Below are positions 46,097-55,477 of a stretch of DNA of 64,000 nt, one piece after another. The stretch is from Alisma plantago-aquatica (lineage: Eukaryota; Streptophyta; Magnoliopsida; Alismatales; Alismataceae). Position numbers and translations under genes: made by a program. Location: the NCBI GenBank assembly GCA_963693085.1, contig OY856411.1, positions 1,351,471,550 through 1,351,535,549 of the forward strand, written 5' to 3'. Under the pieces are notes generated by a model. That model made no database searches and was not told the DNA's origin. It saw nothing but the letters and a program-made list of their open reading frames with translations. Position 1 is the first letter of the stretch. The number at the start of each line of letters is the position of its first letter.

Positions 46097-46613
46097 TCAA
46101 ACGGTTTCAAGACCGTTTGGTTCCAAACGGTTTCAAGACCGTTTGGTCCCAAACGGTTTGAGGACCGTTTGGTCCCAAACGGTTTCAAGACCGTTTGGTC
46201 CCAAACGGTTTGAGGACCGTTTGGTCCCAAACGGTTTTAAGACCGTTTGGTTCCAAACGGTTTCAAGACCGTTTGGTCCCAAACGGTTTGAGGACTGTTT
46301 AGTCCCAAACGGTTTGAGGACCGTTTGGTCCCAAACGGTTTCAAGACCGTTTAGTCCCAAACAGTTTGAGGACCGTTTGGTCCCAAACGGTTTCAAGACC
46401 GTTTGGTCCCAAACGGTTTGAGGACCGTTTGGTCCCAAACGGTTTCAAGATCGTTTAGTCCCAAACGGTTTGAGGACCGTTTGGTTCCAAACGGTTTCAA
46501 GACCGTTTGGTCCCAAACGGTTTGAGGACCGTTTGGTCCCAAACGGTTTCAAAACCGTTTGGTCCCAAACGGTTTGAAGACCGTTTGGTCTCAAACGGAT
46601 TTAAGACCGTTTG
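46097..46613. repeat. Internal hairpin array of the nested Athila
   Basis: About twenty 26-bp units of type CAAACGGTTTCAAGACCGTTTG alternating TTCAAG and TTGAGG loops, each an 8-bp-arm inverted repeat. The arm AAACGGT/ACCGTTT is that of the LTR array, but the units are different, so this is not a copied piece of LTR. Repeat readings on both strands (46,083-46,438) are artefacts. Confidence 0.95.
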
Positions 46614-46734
46614 GAGCATAAAAATATTTGTATATTTTTTTGTATTTTTAGATTTAGTAATGAAAGAACTTAAAGAAGCAAAACAAAATTAAGAGAGAAT
46701 AAAACTAGAAAAGTGGAGAAATTGATACTCAGGT

Positions 46735-46752
46735 CTTGGGTTGCCTCCCAAG
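46735..46752 (-). other. Conserved post-pol hairpin TTGGGAGGCAACCCAA
   Basis: Directly after the pol stop. Same motif with one base change at 28,673-28,688 in element A. Stem TTGGG/CCCAA with a 6-base loop. Confidence 0.75.
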
Positions 46753-46770
46753 AAGCGCCTTGGTTTTACG

Positions 46771-49700
46771 TCACTGGCTCGACGAAATTGTGGGCGTAGC
46801 GTTTCTGACATCGAGGGTTTGTTGATGTGTTTTGTCTTCCTGAGTGTAGTATTTTTTTAAACGGTGTCCGTTGACCGTTCGTTCTCCTCCGTTGTTGTTG
46901 ATGATAATGGCAGCTCCAGTTGGGTAGATATGTTTTATAGTGAAGGGTCCGGACCATCTTGTTCGAAGCTTTCCGGGGAATAATTTGAGCTTGGAATTGA
47001 ATAAGAGCACTTTGTCACCAACGGTGATATCTTTTCTCCTAAGATGTCCATCGTGCCACATTTTCGTTTGCTCTTTATAGATTCTGGCACTGTGATATGC
47101 TGTCATGCGGAGTTCTTCTAGCTCCTGTAGTTGAAGTTGTCTGTTCTCTCCTGCACTTTTAAGGTCGAAGTTTAGTTGCTTGATGGCCCACCAGGCTTTA
47201 TGTTCCAGTTCTACTGGAAGATGACATGATTGACCGTACACCAAGCGGAACGGATTTGTTCCAATTGGTGTTTTGTAAGCCGTACGATATGCCCAGAGGG
47301 CGTCAGAAAGTTTGGTGGACCAATCAGTGCGATTTTTGTTCACTGTTTTTTCAAGAATCGCTTTTATCTGTCTATTGGATACTTCCACTTGGCCACTAGT
47401 TTGCGGGTGGTAAGGTGTGGCAACTTTGTGATGGACTCCATATCTTCTTAGTAATGCTTCGAAACTTCGTTCCAGAAAATGGGTTCCGCCATCAGATATG
47501 ACCGTTCTTGGGACTCCAAATCTTGGAAAGATGGTATCTTTGAACAATTTGACAACAGGTTTGGAGTCATTAGATGCAGTGGGTACAGCTTCGACCCGCT
47601 TCGAGACGTAATCCACAGCGACCAAAATGTACGAGAAACCATATGATGAGGGGAAAGGTCCCATGTAGTCTACCCCCCATACATCAAACAGCTCAATTTC
47701 CTGCCACATGGTAAGAGGCATTTCATCTCTTTTTGATATGTTGCCCGAAAATTGGCATTTATCACAGGATTTGACAAAATTATGTGAGTCTTTTGATATG
47801 GTGGGCCAGAAGAAACCAGATTGTAGAACTTTTATGGCAGTTTTCTTGGCACCCATGTGCCCCCCCGTGGGTCCGGAGTGGCAGTGTTCCAAAACCGATG
47901 TTATTTCTTCTTCTGGAAGGCATCGACGAAAAAGTCCGTCGGCACAGAGGTAGAACAAGTAGGGTTCATCCCAATGATAACGTTTTACGTCATGAAGGAA
48001 TTTCCTTTTATCTTGATAAGAAGCAGACGGGTGAATGATCCCTGTGGCCAGATAATTGACGATATCTGCAAACCAAGGGAAATTATGAGTGGCTTTCATA
48101 AGTTGATCATCAGGAAGAGAGTCCCTGATAGGGATTTTATCTTTGTCTTCAACCTCGATTCTACTGAGGTGATCGGCGACAACGTTCTCTACGCCACTTT
48201 TATCTTTGATTTCTAGATCGAATTCTTGAAGCATCAATACCCAGCGGATGAGCCTGGGTTTGGCATCCTGTTTCTGAATCAAATGTCTGATAGCAGAATG
48301 GTCAGTGTAGACAATTACCTTAGAGCCGATCAGGTAAGAGCGGAATTTTTCGAAGGCGTAGATGATAGCTAGGAACTCTTTTTCCGTGGTCGTGTAGTTT
48401 CTTTGTGCTTCATCAAGCGTTTTGGACGCATAGTAGATGACATAGGGTTTCTTGTCGATTCGTTGTCCTAAAACGGCCCCTATGGCATAGTCACTTGCGT
48501 CACACATAATTTCAAAGGGTTGCGACCAGTCTGGAGCCCTTAGAATAGGTGCGGAAATTAGTGCTTCTTTAAGGGTGGAGAAACTTTGCATACATTCTTG
48601 GTCAAAAATAAACTCGGCATCTTTTGTCAGGAGTTGGGTCATGGGTTTAGCTATTTTTGAGAAATCTTTGATGAACCTTCTGTAAAACCCGGCATGACCT
48701 AGGAAAGCTCGAACTCCTCTTATGTCCTTCGGAGGTGACAACTTCGAGATGACATCAATCTTTGCTTTGTCGACCTCGATCCCTCTATCACTTACTCTAT
48801 GTCCGAGGACGATACCCTCTGTTACCATGAAATGGCATTTTTCCCAGTTCAGGATAAGGTTTGTTTCCTTGCAACGTTGCAGGACTTGTTCGAGATTATT
48901 TAGACAGTTATCGAAAGACTCTCCATAAACAGAGAAATCATCCATAAAGACTTCCATAATAGATTCAGTTAATCCGGCGAAAATGGCGGACATGCAGCGT
49001 TGGAAAGTAGCAGGAGCGTTACATAGCCCGAATGGCATTCTTCTAAAAGCATATGTCCCGAAGGGACAAGTGAAGGTGGTTTTTTCTTGGTCCTCTGGAT
49101 GTATGGGTATTTGGTAGAACCCAGAATAACCATCGAGATAACAAAAATATTTTTGGTGGGCCAAGCGCTCCAGGACTTCATCTAGAAAGGGTAGAGGGTA
49201 GTGGTCTTTCCTTGTAGCTTTATTCAACTTCCTATAATCGATGCACATTCTCCACCCCGTTACAGTCCTAGTAGGTACGAGCTCATTTTTATCGTTGATC
49301 ACTACAGTAGTGCCCCCTTTCTTTGGGACAACTTGAACTGGACTAACCCACTGAGAGTCGGAGATAGGGTAGATCATACCAGCTTTAAGCAGTTTGAGGA
49401 CTTCCAAACGGACTACCTCTTTTAAATTTGGGTTCAGTTTTCTTTGATGTTCGCGAGTGGGTTTAAATTCTTCAACCATAGGAAGCTTGTGCATACACAG
49501 AGCCGGATTTATGCCTGTGAGGTCGGTTATTTTATAACCGATGACCTTTTTGTGTTTCCTTAGTTTGTCTAGAAGTCTGACTTCTTGGTCTTCAGTGAGG
49601 GTGGAGCTGATAATAACTGGGCATAGCTCTTCCTTATCCAGGAAAACATATTTGAGCCCTGTGGGTAAGGTCTTCAATTCAGGGGTTTTTGGTGGTTCTG

Positions 49701-51015
49701 CTGCTTCAATAGTCGTTATGGCTTTAAGCTCTTCAAAGGTAGCCTTTGGTGCTTCTTCTGCCTTTTCTAGATATTGGATGCATTGCTGGACTAGTTCATT
49801 TGCAGAGAACTCGACTTCGGGATTGATAAGAGCATTTTCAAGTTCGTCGATTGGCTCGGAGATTTCTAGTTGCGACATTTGTTGGATTGCGTCTAAAAGA
49901 AAGACTTCTTCTTGAATGTTAGGGCCTTTCATGCTGTCAAGGACACGGAATTGAATGGCTTCCTTTCCGAGCCTAAGGATGATAGTTCCGGCTTCGACAT
50001 CGATTAGTGCTCTGGCTGTAGCTAGGAAAGGCCTGCCGAAAATGATCGGATATCTCAAGTCCTCTTTAATATCCATGATGACAAAATCACATGGAACGTA
50101 AGCATCCTTGCCTATTCTTACTGGAACGTCTTCAATGATTCCCAAAGGTGCGGTTATGGTGGAGTCAGCAAGTTGAATAGTCATTGCTGTAGGTAGCAGA
50201 TCTGTGAAACCGAGGCGTTGGCACATTGAGAAAGGCATAATGGATATACTAGCCCCGAGGTCAGCTAATCCTTTCTTTGTGGATGCGTTTCCAATGCAAC
50301 ATTGGATTCCGAAAGAACCTGGGTCCTTCTTCTTTTTGGGCAGTTTGTTCAAGATGATGTCAGAGGTGGTTTGGGCAAGCTTGACGGTTTCCTGCTCTTT
50401 GGTGATATACTTACGTGATAGCAAAGTTTTGAGATACCTTGCCCATGCTGGTACTTCGGATAAAGCGTCGAGGAGTGGGATATCGATATAAAGTTTCTTC
50501 ATTGCTTCCTTGAATTTCTGAAACCTGGCATCCATTTTTGTTTCTTGCAGTCTGCCTGGATATGGAATCCTTGGTTTGAATTGCGGGACCTTGGGTTCTG
50601 TGGGTACATACTCTTTGTTTTTGTCCTCGGTGTCTTCGGGAGATTTCCCAATCTCTTGTTGTGAGATCTCTTTCGTCAAAAGAATGGGCACATCATCATC
50701 ATCTAGAGTGATCTTGATGGGTTCAGGCAGAATGCGTCCCGACCTTGTGGTGATGGCGTTCAGCTGTTCGTGTTCATTTTGCCCATTTGGTTCAGGCTGC
50801 CTATCAGAAACGCCAGCCGAAGACTTCAACTGTGCAGCGATCTGAGCTAGCTGGGTTTCAACTGCCCTTTGTTGGGCTTGCTGGCTAGCTAGCATAGTTT
50901 GCTGAGACTGAAGCATTTGGTTTATCAAAGATAGTTCGTCTTCTGGTTGTTGCAGAGGTGCGGTTAACTGTGGCTGCAGGGGCTGCTGCAACTGGGGTTG
51001 CTGTGGCTGCTTCAA
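46771..51015 (-). CDS. pol: Pol polyprotein, Athila-type (1,414 aa open frame)
   Basis: Same frame as gag, separated by two TAG codons. Gln-rich linker (1-60); aspartic protease with [11 protein letters not shown] (about 251-261) and [13 protein letters not shown] with LDGYSGFYQ (about 627) and FMDDFSVYG (about 690). RNase H has [13 protein letters not shown] (about 838). Integrase: HHCC zinc region (about 1,044-1,088), core Asp in GVDYMGPF (about 1,116), Asp in VISDGGTHF (about 1,175), Glu in GQVEVSNRQ (about 1,211). All catalytic residues of RT, RNase H and integrase are present. No chromodomain. The protein processes and copies element RNA and inserts it. Only the upstream stops compromise it. 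Confidence 0.95.
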   Translation of the reverse strand: MKQPQQPQLQQPLQPQLTAPLQQPEDELSLINQMLQSQQTMLASQQAQQRAVETQLAQIAAQLKSSAGVSDRQPEPNGQNEHEQLNAITTRSGRILPEPIKITLDDDDVPILLTKEISQQEIGKSPEDTEDKNKEYVPTEPKVPQFKPRIPYPGRLQETKMDARFQKFKEAMKKLYIDIPLLDALSEVPAWARYLKTLLSRKYITKEQETVKLAQTTSDIILNKLPKKKKDPGSFGIQCCIGNASTKKGLADLGASISIMPFSMCQRLGFTDLLPTAMTIQLADSTITAPLGIIEDVPVRIGKDAYVPCDFVIMDIKEDLRYPIIFGRPFLATARALIDVEAGTIILRLGKEAIQFRVLDSMKGPNIQEEVFLLDAIQQMSQLEISEPIDELENALINPEVEFSANELVQQCIQYLEKAEEAPKATFEELKAITTIEAAEPPKTPELKTLPTGLKYVFLDKEELCPVIISSTLTEDQEVRLLDKLRKHKKVIGYKITDLTGINPALCMHKLPMVEEFKPTREHQRKLNPNLKEVVRLEVLKLLKAGMIYPISDSQWVSPVQVVPKKGGTTVVINDKNELVPTRTVTGWRMCIDYRKLNKATRKDHYPLPFLDEVLERLAHQKYFCYLDGYSGFYQIPIHPEDQEKTTFTCPFGTYAFRRMPFGLCNAPATFQRCMSAIFAGLTESIMEVFMDDFSVYGESFDNCLNNLEQVLQRCKETNLILNWEKCHFMVTEGIVLGHRVSDRGIEVDKAKIDVISKLSPPKDIRGVRAFLGHAGFYRRFIKDFSKIAKPMTQLLTKDAEFIFDQECMQSFSTLKEALISAPILRAPDWSQPFEIMCDASDYAIGAVLGQRIDKKPYVIYYASKTLDEAQRNYTTTEKEFLAIIYAFEKFRSYLIGSKVIVYTDHSAIRHLIQKQDAKPRLIRWVLMLQEFDLEIKDKSGVENVVADHLSRIEVEDKDKIPIRDSLPDDQLMKATHNFPWFADIVNYLATGIIHPSASYQDKRKFLHDVKRYHWDEPYLFYLCADGLFRRCLPEEEITSVLEHCHSGPTGGHMGAKKTAIKVLQSGFFWPTISKDSHNFVKSCDKCQFSGNISKRDEMPLTMWQEIELFDVWGVDYMGPFPSSYGFSYILVAVDYVSKRVEAVPTASNDSKPVVKLFKDTIFPRFGVPRTVISDGGTHFLERSFEALLRRYGVHHKVATPYHPQTSGQVEVSNRQIKAILEKTVNKNRTDWSTKLSDALWAYRTAYKTPIGTNPFRLVYGQSCHLPVELEHKAWWAIKQLNFDLKSAGENRQLQLQELEELRMTAYHSARIYKEQTKMWHDGHLRRKDITVGDKVLLFNSKLKLFPGKLRTRWSGPFTIKHIYPTGAAIIINNNGGERTVNGHRLKKYYTQEDKTHQQTLDVRNATPTISSSQ

Positions 51016-51246
51016 CTAGGGTTGGTGCAACTGAGGGTGCAGTCCTGAATGAGTGTATTGGTAAAAAGGATTCCTGGGATAGTTAGGTCTTTGAAAACCT
51101 TGTATGTAATTCCCATGACTGAAATTATTCTGAAATCCCGGTGGTTGTTTGTTGAAAGATCCACCTCGTGCATGCTGTTGTGGGTTGGCAGTCCCTGCAG
51201 GATTCCCGTATTGGAAACCAGGATGGTTCCTTGGTTTATCTGGGTT
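51016..51246 (-). pseudogene. In-frame gag-pol junction between two TAG codons
   Basis: The gag frame continues after TAG at 51,247-51,249 through a reading rich in Asn/Pro/Gln/Gly to TAG at 51,016-51,018, then into pol without a shift. Both stops look like CAG to TAG changes (context MN-stop-NPD and QP-stop-LKQ in Gln-rich sequence). The full ORF would be gag-pol from 52,512 to 46,771. Confidence 0.8.
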
Positions 51247-52512
51247 CTAATTCATTTGGCCAGGTATTGAATGTATGGAGTTGACTTGCTCTGGCATTTG
51301 GTCTTCGGGATGCTCGATGATGGGTTCATATTGCGGCATAGGTGGTTGTAAATCCATCATGACATTGTACAACAATCCACATGATAATGTGGGATGATCG
51401 GATGCATGACAGGCTTCACAAGTTCCAGTAGCTGCCTTAATTTGTTGAACCTGGGAGCTTTTCTTCTTATCATATTCCCCGAAAGAAGTTTCGAGGGCTT
51501 GTTGCTTGCTAGAAATAGTCTTCAAAGCCTCAGCAATGGCTTTGAGTTCCATAGATTCTTCCGCTTTGTAAACCTTGAGAACACCTTTGGGTTGGTTAGA
51601 TGACCTTCCCCAATTGGATTGGTTCTCGGCCCCCAACGTAACTATATTCCAGGCGTCTTCGTAGTTCTTTCTCATAAAGTTTCCTCCAGATGAGGAATCT
51701 AGGAATTGCTTGATATCATCACTTACTCCTCTGTAGAATGTTTCTATTAGTTGATTTTGAGAAATGCCATGGTGAGGACACTTTCTCAGGAGTTCTTTGA
51801 ATCTTTCCCAAGCTTCAGAAAGTGTTTCTCCAGGTAATTGGGAAAAGTGATTAATCTGTCCCCTGATCTCATAGGTTAGGGAAGGTGGGAAGAACTTCTC
51901 AAGAAACTTCTCTTCTAAGGGAGTCCAGGTAGTGATGATAGGGTGTCTATCCAAAGCGTTGTACCAGCTTAGTGCTCTTCCAGATAGGGTGAAGTGGAAA
52001 AGGTGTAACATGATTGCTTCCATTGCAATGCCTGCTTGGGGTACAAGTCGGCAGAGTGACTTGAACCTCTTAAGGTGATCCATGCAATCATCTCCGTGTG
52101 CTCCGGAGAAAGAGATGCCTTGCATGATCTGGATCCATTGCGACCGAATTTCAAAGTGTGGTATGTTGATAATCGGTGGTCGGACAGGATGATCATCTTC
52201 ATAATTCTTTGGGACTGCATAGTCCCGAAGTTGCTTGTTTCTTAACGCAAGTTGAGCAGCAGCCTGCTCTGCTTGGATGCGGGCTTGTTCCTCAGCTCGG
52301 ATCTCAGCTTGCACCTGAGCACGAGTGTCAGCAATGAGTTGTGCTCGTTGTGCTGCTATGGCGGCGTTGACTCTTTCTGCAATAAGGCGTTGCTCTTCGG
52401 CCATCTGTCTGGCTCTTTGGCGGTTAAGTCTATTCCTTCGGTGAAAACTTCTTTCTACCTCAGAATCGTATTCTGGTTCAGGGGAGAATCTGATGTTATG
52501 CGGGGGTTGCAT
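51247..52512 (-). CDS. gag: Gag of the nested Athila (421 aa to first stop)
   Basis: Capsid/nucleocapsid protein. N-terminal Arg/Ala/Gln-rich helix (about 20-95, repeated AEQ words, probably coiled coil). Retrotransposon Gag core (about 120-290) has MLHLFHFTLSGRALSWYNAL and SEAWERFKELLRKCPHHG. A CCHC knuckle lies at about 365-378 (C-x2-C-x4-H-x4-C). The ATG at 52,512 follows the primer site by about 155 bp. The frame runs into pol through two TAG codons. B and A contain the same CPHHG-type core in decayed form. Confidence 0.93.
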   Translation of the reverse strand: MQPPHNIRFSPEPEYDSEVERSFHRRNRLNRQRARQMAEEQRLIAERVNAAIAAQRAQLIADTRAQVQAEIRAEEQARIQAEQAAAQLALRNKQLRDYAVPKNYEDDHPVRPPIINIPHFEIRSQWIQIMQGISFSGAHGDDCMDHLKRFKSLCRLVPQAGIAMEAIMLHLFHFTLSGRALSWYNALDRHPIITTWTPLEEKFLEKFFPPSLTYEIRGQINHFSQLPGETLSEAWERFKELLRKCPHHGISQNQLIETFYRGVSDDIKQFLDSSSGGNFMRKNYEDAWNIVTLGAENQSNWGRSSNQPKGVLKVYKAEESMELKAIAEALKTISSKQQALETSFGEYDKKKSSQVQQIKAATGTCEACHASDHPTLSCGLLYNVMMDLQPPMPQYEPIIEHPEDQMPEQVNSIHSIPGQMN

Positions 52513-52665
52513 ACACGTTTTCTACCTGAGTAGAAGGAAAATCTCAAGTTAGGAAAAATGGAAGGAAATGAAAAAGATCAAGAAATATTGGATTGGTTAT
52601 TAAGAAAAAGTGTAAAATCCTAATCAACCAAGAAATTGGTAAGTAAAAACTAAAAAGTTCCGTTG

Positions 52666-52683
52666 TCCCCGGCAACTGCGCCA
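52666..52683 (-). promoter_or_regulatory. tRNA-Asp primer-binding site, nested Athila
   Basis: Plus strand TCCCCGGCAACTGCGCCA; 17 of 18 match to the tRNA-Asp 3' end, five bases from the LTR edge. Confidence 0.92.
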
Positions 52684-52688
52684 ATTTT

Positions 52689-55129
52689 TGATGGAGTTTT
52701 GTTTTTTTGCAACACCACTAAAAATCCTAGAGATGATGAGTCTCTAAGTTTAGCCTTGCTAGTACTATGGTAAGAACTCCACCCACATGTGCTAAGACAT
52801 GTGGAAGTCTTATCGTAGTATAGTTAAGGGTTGAATCCTCGGGACAACGGTCTTGACGAGGTCAAGATGGAAAACGTTTAGCCTTTACTTAACAACTTAA
52901 AGATTGATATTTAGATCGAAAGTTTGATTTGGTTGTTTTAAACTAAGTACAAAGAAAGTAAAGCAAGAAAGTAAATAAAGCAAGTAAATCTTAAGAGTTA
53001 ACAAATGATGATGAATCACTGGGGTTAAGCAGGTATTTACCACCGCTACACATGCATTGTATATGTACTAAGCAAGACTTATAAGCTAGATGCATGGATG
53101 TTTCCACAAGACCGATGCCTTATAAGACAAGAGCGATGCGTTGCATCCAAGGGTGTTCCACAAGACCGATGCCCACATAAGACAAGAGTGATGCATTGCA
53201 CCCTTCGATGTTCCACAAGACCAATGCCCATATAAGAAAAGGGCAATGCATCTCATCCTCCAAGGGTTAAGTAACTCTCATGCGGTACATCACTACGCGT
53301 CACTGAAGGATGTAGTCTCCGAAGAGAGAATCTTACTCAACCTCAAGAAACGTGCATCTAAAACTAACAAGCGAGCGATAATTACCAAATCGAATAGCGT
53401 CCTTGTAGGCCTAGTCTCCTATTCAGATAACCTAGCTACGAGAAGTGCGGGAATGATGCAACGCCAGCCATTCCCGAACAAATGGTCACATGCTTTACAT
53501 CATTCCCCTCGCAAAGTGTGTTCCTCGACTTACCAAAGGTCTCTTCCATACAGATGGGAGTGTGCCAAATGATAGTGAGTTTACTCCACTCTTTGAGATA
53601 CACTTCTAGACACCGAAACGGATGCGTGGTGGATACACACACCAGAAACCAACACTAAATCGGTATTCAAGCCTCGATAGCGGTCGTAGACAAACCACAA
53701 CGAAAGACAATAAATGCATACAAGAACGTGGCCATCATTCAAGCATGTGTGAAACGATTTAGTATTAAAACGAAATGATAACATCTTTTTTACAGTACAA
53801 AATACAAAACATGGGCAGCGGGGCTAGTCCCCGCGCCCCAGTGGATGGAACTACTCGCTCCTCATAGAGGGAGCAACAAAGAAGGAGGCAAGAAGAGATA
53901 GAAAGAACATCATCTCCACTGAGGAGAGAAGGTTGAACCCTTGGTGGAGAGAGCAACGATCTCCACCCCTTGTAGCTTGCTTGATGACGGATCTTCTCCT
54001 CTCACCTTCCTTGTTGATGAGAGAGAAAGTAGCTTGCAATGGACGTGAGTCTCAGACCGGCAGCCTCGAGTGATGGATGGAGTTGTTCTGGTAGTGGAGA
54101 GACAGCCTCTGGACGTCTGGACTCTCTTTGAACGGCCCTGAGGTCTTATTTATAGGCTTTGAGTGAGATCCAAACGGTTTGGAGACCGTTTGGGCTCAAA
54201 CGGTCTTGGGACCGTTTGGCGTCAAACGGTCTTGGGATCGTTTGGCGTCAAACGGTCTTGGGACCGTTTGGCGTCAAACGGTCTTGAGATCGTTCGGCGT
54301 CAAACGGTCTTGAGATCGTTTGGCGTCAAACGGTCTTGGGACCGTTTGGCTTCATGCGGTCTCGGGACCGTTTGAACTCCATGCGGTCTTGGGACCGTTT
54401 GGCTTCATGCGGTCTCGGAACCGTTTGAACTCCATGCGGTCTTGGGACCGTTTGGCTTCATGCGGTCTCGGGACCGTTTGAACTCCATGCGGTCTTGGGA
54501 CCGTTTGGCTTCATGCGGTCTCGGGACCGTTTGAACTCCATGCGGTCTTGGGACCGTTTGGCTTCATGCGGTCTCGGGACCGTTTGAACTCCATGCGGTC
54601 TTGGGACCGTTTGGCTTCATGCGGTCTCGGGACCGTTTGAACTCCATGCGGTCTTGGGACCGTTTGGCTTCATGCGGTCTCGGGACCGTTTGAACTCCAT
54701 GCGGTCTTGGGACCGTTTGGCTTCATGCGGTCTCGGGACCGTTTGAACTCCATGCGGTCTTGGGACCGTTTGGCTTCATGCGGTCTCGGGACCGTTCGAA
54801 CTCCATGCGGTCTTGAGACCGTTTGGCTTCATGCGGTCTCGGGACCGTTTGAACTCCATGCGGTCTTGGGACCGTTTGGCTTCATGCGGTCTCGGGACCG
54901 TTTGAACTCCATGCGGTCTTGGGACCGTTTGGATCTACTCGACCCTTGGGCTGGTTTATTCTTTTGTTGTTTTTTTGTGCTTTTTCTGCAATTTATAAAA
55001 GGAAAAGTTAGTTTGATGATGTATTTACAAAAAGGGGTAAAATTAGGTTTAAGTACAATATAAATGTAGAAAGAGTAAGGAAAACTAAAGAAAAAGACTA
55101 AGATAAACTACTAAAATAGGAGGTTATCA
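52689..55129 (-). repeat. 5' LTR of the nested Athila (2,441 bp)
   Basis: 55 bp shorter than its partner: two 26-bp array units and 3 bp near 53,850. Triplicated 56-bp unit at about 53,096-53,258; TATA on the minus strand at 54,145-54,156; hairpin array 54,171-54,931. Confidence 0.96.
54171..54931. repeat. Hairpin tandem array, 5' LTR of the nested Athila
   Basis: About six 26-bp units followed by eleven 53-bp double units, the same order as in the other LTR. It lies directly upstream of the LTR TATA box on the minus strand. Confidence 0.95.
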
Positions 55130-55134
55130 ATTAT

Positions 55135-55463
55135 CTTTGCAACTTGGACTCCTTGGAACCCAAGAAATCCTAAAGATATGAAATCCCTCCTTGAAGGATA
55201 ATTCTTAGCCATGTAGATGCTTCCACATCTTTCTTTTCTCATTATCTTAGTTATTCCTTTATTAATTGATTCCTTTTCCTTTTTATTTCCTTTTTCTTGT
55301 TATTGGGCCCAATAGCCAACAAGGCCCACAAAATCAAACATACAAGGCTATTTTTCAAAGGAATCTATTTAAGGCACATAAATCACACAATTACACAGTC
55401 ATACATTTATTGGGGAAATTGCATTTCCAACCAAAAGAACCCAAAAAAATTGGGGTTGTAACA
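55135..55463 (-). repeat. 3' LTR of the outer chromovirus, second part
   Basis: Resumes at CTTTGCAACTTGG exactly where 41,852 stopped (62,410 in the other copy) and ends ATTGGGGTTGTAACA, followed by the polypurine tract. Confidence 0.92.
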
Positions 55464-55477
55464 TCCTTCCCCTCTTA
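55464..55477 (-). promoter_or_regulatory. Polypurine tract of the outer chromovirus
   Basis: Minus strand TAAGAGGGGAAGGA directly before TGTTACAACC. Confidence 0.88.

Larger units (their letters stand above)
41853..55129 (-). mobile_element. Complete young Athila-type Ty3/gypsy element (13,277 bp)
   Basis: LTRs 41,853-44,348 and 52,689-55,129, perfect TSD, tRNA-Asp primer site, gag and pol in one minus-strand frame, polypurine tract. Large size, tRNA-Asp primer and the protein motifs (DLGAS protease, [11 protein letters not shown]) fit the Athila lineage. The LTRs differ by two 26-bp repeat units, one 3-bp gap and about seven substitutions by eye. Two in-frame stops break gag-pol. No ATHILA ORF-1-like protein is visible in the 2.4 kb after pol. 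Confidence 0.95.
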
